Of a stretch of DNA of 36,537 bases, positions 30,399-36,537 are shown piece by piece; positions within the stretch are counted from its first letter, which is position 1, and each line of letters opens with the position of its first letter. A program made the translations under genes and the position numbers. The notes beneath the pieces were generated by a model. It had not been told where the DNA came from, did not search any database, and worked only from the letters and a program-made list of their open reading frames with translations. This DNA comes from an uncultured Eubacteriales bacterium (GTDB lineage: Bacteria > Bacillota > Clostridia > Oscillospirales > Oscillospiraceae): NCBI GenBank assembly GCA_934597725.1, contig CAKTSK010000020.1:1-36537 (forward strand), given 5' to 3'.

Positions 30399-32816
30399 AT
30401 GGAACGAGAATTGAAAATTGCCCTGGCGGGCAACCCGAACTGCGGCAAGACCACCCTGTTCAACGCCCTGACCGGCTCCAACCAGTTCGTCGGCAACTGG
30501 CCCGGCGTGACCGTGGAGAAGAAGGAAGGCAAGCTGAAGGGACACAAATCCGTCACCATCATGGACCTGCCCGGCATCTACTCCCTCTCCCCCTATACCA
30601 TGGAGGAGGTCATCGCCCGGAACTATCTGATCGGCGAACGTCCCGACGCCATCCTGAACATCATCGACGGCACCAACTTAGAGCGCAACCTCTACCTGAC
30701 CACCCAGCTGACCGAGCTGGGCATCCCGGTGGTGGTGGCCGTGAACATGATGGACGTGGTGCAGAAGAACGGCGACAAGATCAACTGCCGGGAACTGGGC
30801 CGGGAGCTGGGCTGTGACGTGGTCGAGATCTCCGCCCTGAAGGGCGACGGGATCACCGCCGCCGCCGAGGCCGCCGTCAAAGCCGCCCAGGAGACCACCA
30901 CCGTCCCCATGCACACCTTTGCCGGCCCGGTGGAGCACGCCCTGGCCCACATCGAAGAGGCCGCAGTCCACGACCTGCCGGCCGAACAGCAGCGGTGGTA
31001 CGCCATCAAGCTCTTCGAGCGGGACGACAAGGTCCTCGAGCAGCTGGCCCTGCCCAAGGCCGTGCGGGACCACATCGAGAGCGACATCGCCGCCGCAGAG
31101 GCCGAGCTGGATGACGACGCCGAGAGCATCATCACCAACGAGCGTTACCTGTACATCGCCTCTATCCTGAAAGGCTGTTATCAGAAAAAGCGCACCGGCG
31201 GCCTGACCGTCTCGGACAAGATCGACCGGGTGGTCACCAACCGCTTCGCCGCCCTTCCCATCTTTGCCGCCGTCATGGTGCTGGTGTACTTCATCTCGGT
31301 CACCACCGTCGGCACCTGGGTCACCGACTGGACCAACGACGGCCTGTTCGGCGACGGCTTCCACCTGCTCGGCCTGGGCAGCAGCGAATACAGCCAGGCC
31401 ATGGACGAGCACGCCCGGCAGGCCCTGTGGACCCGCGAGATGGTCGCCGCCGTGGAGGACGCCGCCCAGGCAGGGGTCATCGGCGCAGAGGACCTGCTGG
31501 CCGGGATCGAGGACGGCGACTTTGCCGCCTTTGACGAGGCTTATGGGACCTATGCCGACGCCCTGGCCGAGGCCGGATACGACATCTCCGGCTATTATGA
31601 CACCGCCATGGAAACCGCACCGGACACCACCGCCTTCGGCGTCTGGGTCCCCGGCGTTCCCGTGCTGGTGGCGGAGGGCCTGACGGCCATCGGCTGCGCC
31701 GACTGGTTACAGAGCCTGATCCTGGACGGCATCGTGGCCGGCGTGGGCGCAGTGCTGGGCTTTGTGCCCCAGATGCTGGTGCTCTTCCTCTTCCTGGCCT
31801 TCCTGGAGTCCTGCGGCTATATGGCCCGGATCGCCTTCGTCATGGACCGGATCTTCCGCCGCTTCGGCCTGTCCGGCAAATCCTTCATCCCCATGCTCAT
31901 CGGCACCGGCTGCGGGGTGCCCGGCGTGATGGCCTCCCGCACCATCGAAAACGAGCGGGACCGCCGGATGACCGTCATGGTCACCACCTTCATCCCCTGC
32001 GGCGCCAAGCTGCCCATCATTTCCCTCATCGCCGTGGCCCTGTTCGGCGGCGCCTGGTGGGTGGGTCCCAGCGCCTATTTCCTGGGGATCGCCGCCATTG
32101 TCATCTCCGGCATCATGCTGAAAAAGACCCGGCCCTTTGCCGGCGAGCCCGCGCCCTTCGTCATGGAGCTGCCCGCCTACCACCTGCCCACCGTCAGCAA
32201 TCTGCTGCGGTCCGTGTGGGAGCGCGGCTGGTCCTTCATCAAGCGGGCCGGCACCATCATCCTGCTGGCTTCCATCGTCATCTGGGCGGGTTCTTCCTTC
32301 GGCGTGGTAGACGGCGCGTTCCTCTTCGACCCCGAAATGGCGCTGGAGAGCAGCGTTCTAGGGATCCTGGGCAGCGCCATCTGCTGGATCTTCTCCCCCC
32401 TGGGCTTCGGCTCCATCAAGGCCACCGTGGCCACCATCATGGGCCTGGTCGCCAAGGAGGAAGTGGTCGGCGTCTTCGGCGTGCTGGACTTTGAGGGGAT
32501 GACCCCCCTGGCCGGCTATGCCTTCCTGGCCTTCAACCTGCTCTGCGCCCCCTGCTTTGCCGCCATCGGCGCCATCCGCCGGGAGATGAACTCCCCCAAG
32601 TGGACCTGGTTCGCCATCGGCTACCAGTGCGGCTTCGCCTATGTGGTGTCCCTGATCATCTACCAGCTTGGTCTGCTCTTCACCGGCTCGGTGAACGTCC
32701 TCGGGCTGATCATCGCCCTGTTCTTCCTGGGCCTGATCCTCTTCCAGCTGTTCCGCCCCTATCAGGACGCCAAAACCCTGCGTACCGGCAAAACAATGTC
32801 CCGGGCAGGGACCTGA
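30399..32816 (+). CDS. feoB: Ferrous iron transport protein B
   Basis: An 805-residue Fe(II) transporter. The N-terminal G domain has G1 GNPNCGKT (11-18), the G3-type DLPG and the G4 NMMD; a GDI-like helical part follows (to about 270). The membrane part begins near 285, with the two Gate motifs GYMARIAFVMDRIFRRFGLS and PMLIGTGCGVPGVMASR, and TTFIPCGAKLPIISL. Between the first and second membrane segments (about 328-420) lies an acidic, helical stretch rich in D, E, A and Y (for example EDLLAGIEDGDFAAFDEAYG) that typical FeoB proteins lack; it should face outside. ATG 30399 follows AAGGAGAG. Confidence 0.97.
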   Translation: MERELKIALAGNPNCGKTTLFNALTGSNQFVGNWPGVTVEKKEGKLKGHKSVTIMDLPGIYSLSPYTMEEVIARNYLIGERPDAILNIIDGTNLERNLYLTTQLTELGIPVVVAVNMMDVVQKNGDKINCRELGRELGCDVVEISALKGDGITAAAEAAVKAAQETTTVPMHTFAGPVEHALAHIEEAAVHDLPAEQQRWYAIKLFERDDKVLEQLALPKAVRDHIESDIAAAEAELDDDAESIITNERYLYIASILKGCYQKKRTGGLTVSDKIDRVVTNRFAALPIFAAVMVLVYFISVTTVGTWVTDWTNDGLFGDGFHLLGLGSSEYSQAMDEHARQALWTREMVAAVEDAAQAGVIGAEDLLAGIEDGDFAAFDEAYGTYADALAEAGYDISGYYDTAMETAPDTTAFGVWVPGVPVLVAEGLTAIGCADWLQSLILDGIVAGVGAVLGFVPQMLVLFLFLAFLESCGYMARIAFVMDRIFRRFGLSGKSFIPMLIGTGCGVPGVMASRTIENERDRRMTVMVTTFIPCGAKLPIISLIAVALFGGAWWVGPSAYFLGIAAIVISGIMLKKTRPFAGEPAPFVMELPAYHLPTVSNLLRSVWERGWSFIKRAGTIILLASIVIWAGSSFGVVDGAFLFDPEMALESSVLGILGSAICWIFSPLGFGSIKATVATIMGLVAKEEVVGVFGVLDFEGMTPLAGYAFLAFNLLCAPCFAAIGAIRREMNSPKWTWFAIGYQCGFAYVVSLIIYQLGLLFTGSVNVLGLIIALFFLGLILFQLFRPYQDAKTLRTGKTMSRAGT

Positions 32817-32862
32817 ATCATCCCGTACCCATCTCAACGATCCCAACAAAGGAGGGTTCTCT

Positions 32863-33036
32863 ATGACTGCGTTTTTCCTCGAAAATCTTGGCACCATTCT
32901 TTTGACCGTGCTGCTGGCAGCTGCGGTGGCCGGTGTCGTGCGCCACCTGATCCGGCAGAAACGGCAGGGAGGCTCTTCCTGTAGCTGCGGCGGCGGCTGT
33001 GAGGGCTGCTCCGGCCACTGCCACACCAAACTGTAA
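32863..33036 (+). CDS. FeoB-associated Cys-rich membrane protein
   Basis: A 57-residue protein after feoB (46-base gap; AAAGGAGGG before the ATG). One membrane helix (about 8-27, LGTILLTVLLAAAVAGVV) is followed by basic residues and a Cys/His-rich tail SCSCGGGCEGCSGHCHTKL. This is the FeoB-associated Cys-rich protein family found next to feoB in Firmicutes; the tail probably binds iron or handles Fe-S/redox. It is too short for most automatic gene calls. Confidence 0.92.
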   Translation: MTAFFLENLGTILLTVLLAAAVAGVVRHLIRQKRQGGSSCSCGGGCEGCSGHCHTKL

Positions 33037-33043
33037 CGACACA

Positions 33044-33082
33044 ATGGCCCGGGTCTGCTGAGGACCCGGGCCATCTTTTATG
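33044..33082 (+). terminator. Terminator of the feo operon
   Basis: ATGGCCCGGGTC/GACCCGGGCCAT, a 12-bp perfect stem (loop 7) followed by CTTTTATGTTTT. Confidence 0.92.
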
Positions 33083-33105
33083 TTTTCACGCTTACAGAAC
33101 GCTGC

Positions 33106-34101
33106 TCAAACCAGATGAAACAGCCGTTCGGCATTGCCGTGGGCGATCTTCTCCTTTTCCTCCTGGTTCAGAGGAGCATTCTCCAAAAACGGCAGGGCCT
33201 GCTCGTTGCTGAGGAACGGACAGTCCACCGAATATAAGATCCGCTCCGCTCCCAGGACCTCCAGACAGAAGTGCAGCTGCGGCAGGTCAAACATGCCGCT
33301 GGGCGTGACATAGACCTGTTCCCGCACCGTCTCCGTCACCGTCCGCGCCAGCCCTGTGACCCGCTGCGGCAGGGAGTGGTCCAGCCGGGACAGGAAGAAG
33401 GGCACCATTTCCCCCCAATGCCCGACGATCAGCCGCAGCCGGGGAAATTGGTCGCACCGCCCCGCCAGAATGACCCGCAGCAGCTGGACCCCCGCCTCAT
33501 GGTGCCAGCCCCAGCCGTGCAGCGCAAGCCGCGCGCTCAAGGTCTCCCCCAGGCCGCCGTAGTAAGGCTCGCGCACCCCTTTGAGCGGGACGGCAGGGTG
33601 GAGATAGAGAGGCAGGTCCAAGTCCTGACAGGCTTCCAGCACCGGCAGATAGCGGGGGTGATCCAGAAAGGTCCCCTCCCGGTCCATGCCCCCGGCCAGC
33701 AGCACGCCATGAAAGCCCAGCGAGGCGATCCGCTGGGCCTCCCGGACGGCCGCCGCCGGATCGGACCAGGGCAGCAGCCCAAACGCGCCGTAGCGGTCCG
33801 GGTGCCGTCCCATCACCTCGGCCAGATGATCGTTGCACGCCCGGACCAGCGCGGGGGCTTCTGCCGGGGGCAGATACTGGGCCTTGAGGGGGCAGGAAAG
33901 CAGCTGCATGGCGATCCCATACCGGTCCATGTCTGCCAGACGGGCGTGGTCCGGGTCTGTGTACAGGGCGGGGTCGGCGGTGAGGGGCAGGCCAGCCGCC
34001 CCGGCCTGCTGCAGGCAGGCCAGCTCCTCCCCCAGATACTTGCCCAATTCCCGGCGCAGAGGGTCCCACGCCAGATGTTCTTCTACGGTGATCAGTTTCA
34101 T
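33106..34101 (-). CDS. Amidohydrolase (amidohydrolase_2, TIM-barrel metal-dependent hydrolase)
   Basis: A 331-residue amidohydrolase_2 family enzyme. It opens MKLITVEEHLAWDPLRRELG, where the usual H-x-H metal motif is E-E-H, then PLYLHPAVPLKGVREPYYGG, LRLIVGHWGEMVPFFLSRLD and ILYSVDCPFLSNEQALPFLE (the C-terminal Asp metal ligand). This layout fits the ACMSD/gamma-resorcylate decarboxylase branch of non-oxidative decarboxylases, although hydrolysis is equally possible; the substrate is unknown. ATG 34101 overlaps the stop of the PHP gene by four bases (ATGA), so both are one transcription unit. Confidence 0.87.
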   Translation of the reverse strand: MKLITVEEHLAWDPLRRELGKYLGEELACLQQAGAAGLPLTADPALYTDPDHARLADMDRYGIAMQLLSCPLKAQYLPPAEAPALVRACNDHLAEVMGRHPDRYGAFGLLPWSDPAAAVREAQRIASLGFHGVLLAGGMDREGTFLDHPRYLPVLEACQDLDLPLYLHPAVPLKGVREPYYGGLGETLSARLALHGWGWHHEAGVQLLRVILAGRCDQFPRLRLIVGHWGEMVPFFLSRLDHSLPQRVTGLARTVTETVREQVYVTPSGMFDLPQLHFCLEVLGAERILYSVDCPFLSNEQALPFLENAPLNQEEKEKIAHGNAERLFHLV

Positions 34102-34955
34102 ATCGTTCTCCCTAACCGTTGTTGGGAGGAACGCCGCGTTTCCGTCCCTTCCCACAGCCACGCCGCGTCCAGGGGCGTGGGGATCAACCGGTCCCCGGGG
34201 TGGACCGCTTCGCCGTGAAAATCGCTGCCGGCGGTGATCCCCAGCCCATACCGCTCCGCCAGCCGGAGATACTGGGCCTGCTGGGCCGGGGTGTGCTTGG
34301 GATAGTAGCATTCCAGCCCGTCCAGCCCCTGGTCCTGCAAGGTACGGACCAAGGTCTCCAGCCGCGCCGGTTCCCAGCGGAGCTGATAGGGGTGGGCCAG
34401 CACCGCTTTGCCGCCCCCGTCATGGATGGCGGCGATGCAGGTCGCGGCGTCGGCCTTGAAACGCTCGATGCGCTGATACTCGTCGGTGTCCAGATAGCGG
34501 GCAAAGGCCTCTTCGGTGGTGGCGACATAGCCGTGGCGCACCATCACCCTGGCGAAATGGGGCCGGGCGATCACGTCGCCGCCTGCCATCGCCTCTACCT
34601 CGGCCAGGTCCAGGTCGATCCCCTTTTCCCGCAGAAAGGCGATGATGCGGTGCTTCCGTTCGTCCCGGCTGTCCTTCATGGTCTGGCACAGCTGGGTCAG
34701 CGCCGGGCAATGGTCGTTCAGCCCCAGGCCCAGAATGTGCAGGTTGCGGTCCTCTTTCGCGCCCAGCTCGATCCCCCGCAGCACCCGCAGACCCAGGGCC
34801 TGCCCGGCCTGGGCGGCCTCGTCCAGGCCGCGGATCGTGTCGTGGTCCGTCAGGGCCAGTACCTCCACCCCGGCTTCCCTGGCCCGGGCCACCAGCTGGG
34901 CGGGGGGGTATTGGCCGTCAGAGGCGGTGGAGTGGGTGTGCAGATCTACCTTCAT
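34098..34955 (-). CDS. PHP-domain phosphoesterase (YciV/RNase AM-like)
   Basis: A 285-residue PHP protein. Motifs in order: VDLHTHSTASDGQYPPAQLV (motif I, H-x-H), ALTDHDTIRG (motif II), GIELGAKEDRNLHILGLGL (motif III), AVLAHPYQLRW (His motif) and GITAGSDFHGE (final D-x-H). Relatives remove phosphate from 3',5'-nucleoside bisphosphates or trim the 5' end of rRNA (RNase AM). ATG 34955 is taken because AGGGAG lies nine bases before it; the longer frame starts at an ATG with no site. It is translationally coupled to the amidohydrolase. Confidence 0.92.
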   Translation of the reverse strand: MKVDLHTHSTASDGQYPPAQLVARAREAGVEVLALTDHDTIRGLDEAAQAGQALGLRVLRGIELGAKEDRNLHILGLGLNDHCPALTQLCQTMKDSRDERKHRIIAFLREKGIDLDLAEVEAMAGGDVIARPHFARVMVRHGYVATTEEAFARYLDTDEYQRIERFKADAATCIAAIHDGGGKAVLAHPYQLRWEPARLETLVRTLQDQGLDGLECYYPKHTPAQQAQYLRLAERYGLGITAGSDFHGEAVHPGDRLIPTPLDAAWLWEGTETRRSSQQRLGRTI

Positions 34956-34988
34956 GGTTCCGTTCTCCCTGTGATCCATATTTTCTTC

Positions 34989-35016
34989 ATTATAGCAGAT
35001 CCCTCGAAAAAGTAAA
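34989..35016 (-). promoter_or_regulatory. Promoter of the PHP-amidohydrolase unit
   Basis: Minus strand TTTACT (35011-35016), spacing 16, TATAAT (34989-34994) with TGC before it (extended -10). Confidence 0.78.
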
Positions 35017-35023
35017 CCGGATA

Positions 35024-35067
35024 GAAAGGCCCTGGGGCAGCGGTGGTATCCTCCTGCCTCAGGGCCT
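35024..35067 (-). terminator. Terminator of the 2TM gene
   Basis: AGGCCCTGGGGCAG (35027-35040) pairs with CTGCCTCAGGGCCT (35054-35067), 13 of 14 positions, followed on the minus strand by TTTCT. It is 20 bases after the stop of the 35087 gene. Confidence 0.82.
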
Positions 35068-35086
35068 GAAAAAGTGAGAGCGCATA

Positions 35087-36328
35087 TTATTTCCCGCCGT
35101 TTTCCTCTAGAATGACATCTATAAACATTCCAAAACTGGCTGCGGCAGACGGCGTCATCTCATACTTTTTATTGTTGTGTATCATTTTATCTACATCTAA
35201 GTATACGGAGTGAAGCTCCTCTTTTTTGATCCACAAAATCTTGGACCCGTCTTCTAACGGATCACTTCCCGCCTTCCGTTTAACCCAGTAATTTTTTCCT
35301 AACGCCTGATAAAATTTTTTCTCTATATCCTTTCTATCCAAATGGCACTCCACATAGAATAGAAGTTGTGGTTTCCCTCCCTCTACTAAATCGCGATATA
35401 CTGCAATCAAATTCTTATTCAAATCAAATGTTTTTAAGTCTGTAGAAGAAATTTTTAATTCATCTTCAATTTTATGAAGAATAGTAGCCACCAGTCCTTG
35501 GCTTTGAAATGTTCCGTCTTTTTCTAATGCATGTTCTGTATTCAAAGCCGCGTTAATACTAGCGCCGCAAGTTTTCTTTCCGATAGATAAATCATCATCT
35601 CGCTTAATGAGTGGAATCTGGTTATCATTAGACATGATAAATCCATTAAATCCGAGATGATTCGAGAGTTCAGAGGTAGATAAGTCATGAAGAAAAGGGC
35701 CATATTCCAGTGCTTCTCGCACGGTCAGCCCATTCTCCCACGGAAAGTCCATGGCGCGATTGGTGACCATAGAATTATAATAGGTCGTACGGGAGGTAGA
35801 GAGATAGAATGTGTTTCCCTCTTTTCCCCAGTCGTCAACACGCACATGGAGCCGATTATAGATCTTGGATGTCTGATGTGCAGAAAATATTTCGTCAAAA
35901 TGTTCCTGGATCGTCTCTGGAAGCTGATACATACGATCCGTATCCCTGATCTCGATTTGACAGCCTTTCAATGGCATAAACTGCGCCACAGGAAAACACA
36001 CACTTTTTCCATCTTGATTCTTGTAGCAATACAAATCAGTTTGATATTTTTTACATAACTTTTTGTATTCCGTGGTCAGCTTTACATCGTCCTCAAATCG
36101 ATTCAATATCGATTTCTTAAACACTTTTGAAAGTACATTCAAGGCCATAGCAAATACTATGCCGGAAAAAACCGTAAGATCTACAACGTCTGTAATCTCT
36201 GCCTTTTGACAAAAGGCTATGGCCACCAAAATGATTAGTATCACAAAAGATAACATTACCACCAAGCCATCTTTTTCGATAAAAAGATAGATTTTCTTTT
36301 TTGCATTCCGTTTTATCGTTTCCCACAT
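35087..36328 (-). CDS. AT-rich orphan gene: two-TM protein with a degenerate Nudix-like domain
   Basis: A 413-residue protein. A basic N-terminus (MWETIKRNAKKK) is followed by two membrane helices (about 21-40 and 51-67), then a soluble domain. From about 225 it resembles a Nudix fold: LGFNGFIMSNDNQIPLIKRD then GKKTCGASINAAL and the box-like VATILHKIEDELKIS, where the R-E-x-x-E-E core has become H-K-I-E-D-E; the enzyme is probably inactive and the fold may bind a nucleotide. Two helices plus a Nudix-like sensor is the layout of 2TM-NUDIX effectors (Cap16 type) in cyclic-nucleotide anti-phage systems. No cyclase gene is visible within the window. Base composition and codon use are clearly more AT-rich than any neighbour, a sign of transfer. 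ATG 36328 follows AGAGGT; a TTG 27 bases upstream is less likely. Confidence 0.75.
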   Translation of the reverse strand: MWETIKRNAKKKIYLFIEKDGLVVMLSFVILIILVAIAFCQKAEITDVVDLTVFSGIVFAMALNVLSKVFKKSILNRFEDDVKLTTEYKKLCKKYQTDLYCYKNQDGKSVCFPVAQFMPLKGCQIEIRDTDRMYQLPETIQEHFDEIFSAHQTSKIYNRLHVRVDDWGKEGNTFYLSTSRTTYYNSMVTNRAMDFPWENGLTVREALEYGPFLHDLSTSELSNHLGFNGFIMSNDNQIPLIKRDDDLSIGKKTCGASINAALNTEHALEKDGTFQSQGLVATILHKIEDELKISSTDLKTFDLNKNLIAVYRDLVEGGKPQLLFYVECHLDRKDIEKKFYQALGKNYWVKRKAGSDPLEDGSKILWIKKEELHSVYLDVDKMIHNNKKYEMTPSAAASFGMFIDVILEENGGK

Positions 36329-36389
36329 TGTTATGAACCTCTTATTTATTTCCAATCCTTATTGGCAGAAAGCTCTTCTCCAAACATGG

Positions 36390-36422
36390 AAAGGGGGCCG
36401 GCCCAATCGAGCCGGCCCCACC
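36390..36422 (-). terminator. Terminator of the flagellin gene
   Basis: GGGGCCGGC/GCCGGCCCC, a 9-bp perfect stem with an 8-base loop; on the minus strand it is followed by CTTTCC. It lies about 40 bases after the flagellin stop. Confidence 0.82.
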
Positions 36423-36460
36423 TTTCACCGTAACGTATGCTGTGAAATACAACCAATACC

Positions 36461-36537
36461 TTACTGCAGCAGCTGCAGCACGCCCTGAGGCACCTGGTTT
36501 GCCTGGGCCAGCATGGCCTGGGCAGACTGGATGAGGA
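36461..36537 (-). CDS. Flagellin, C-terminal end
   Basis: Only the last 24 residues are inside the window: LIQSAQAMLAQANQVPQGVL followed by QLLQ and stop TAA. This is the hallmark C-terminal D0 helix of bacterial flagellins (A-M-L-A-Q-A-N-Q-x-P-Q-x-V-L-x-L-L). The organism therefore probably makes flagella. The start lies beyond the window. Confidence 0.96.
   Translation of the reverse strand, partial: LIQSAQAMLAQANQVPQGVLQLLQ

Overview
This 36.5 kb window is a G+C-rich chromosomal segment from a low-GC-phylum (Firmicutes) anaerobe of the class Clostridia, most likely the Oscillospirales group that contains Flavonifractor, Lawsonibacter and Intestinimonas. The placement rests on gene order (nusA-operon tail, WalRK-WalHI, double feoA plus feoB), the oxygen-defence and acyl-CoA genes, sigma-A type promoters, S-layer homology domains and a flagellin. 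It is inference from content, since no rRNA is present. No tRNA, rRNA, CRISPR array or insertion sequence was seen.

Layout. 1-6345: end of the nusA operon on the plus strand (ylxR, ylxQ, infB, rbfA, nrnA, truB, ribF), closed by a terminator. 6356-10743: minus-strand genes in separate units: a small DMT/EamA-type transporter behind a structured leader, a PadR-HAAS pair with an operator over its own promoter, an S-layer-homology exported protein, and a ClC-family channel or antiporter. 10796-15426: plus-strand dus, a paralogous EF-G with a hairpin leader, and a GH3-like lipoprotein. 15424-20421: minus-strand operon Nudix-walR-walK-walH-walI, the cell-wall stress two-component system. 20447-20843: a divergent small gene of unknown function.

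20867-24643: the most interesting unit. On the minus strand run an Fe-S type Rrf2 regulator, a three-domain fusion (acyl-CoA dehydrogenase, ETF-alpha FAD domain, rubredoxin) and a flavodiiron protein FprA. Rubredoxin is the usual electron donor of FprA, so the pair reads as a compact electron chain from an acyl-CoA to O2 or NO, probably under redox control.

24644-25404: an 800-base gene-free stretch with two promoter-headed, highly structured segments, each ending in a U-run: candidate non-coding RNAs or, for the second, a murA leader. 25405-29122: murA, rlmH and a phosphohexomutase. 29133-33082: a DtxR-family repressor diverges from feoA-feoA-feoB and a tiny Cys-rich protein; four TTAG-N6-CTAA palindromes lie in the control regions. 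33106-35016: an amidohydrolase and a PHP phosphoesterase. 35087-36328: an AT-rich orphan gene with two membrane helices and a degenerate Nudix-like domain, resembling nucleotide-sensing anti-phage effectors. 36390-36537: flagellin C-terminus and its terminator.
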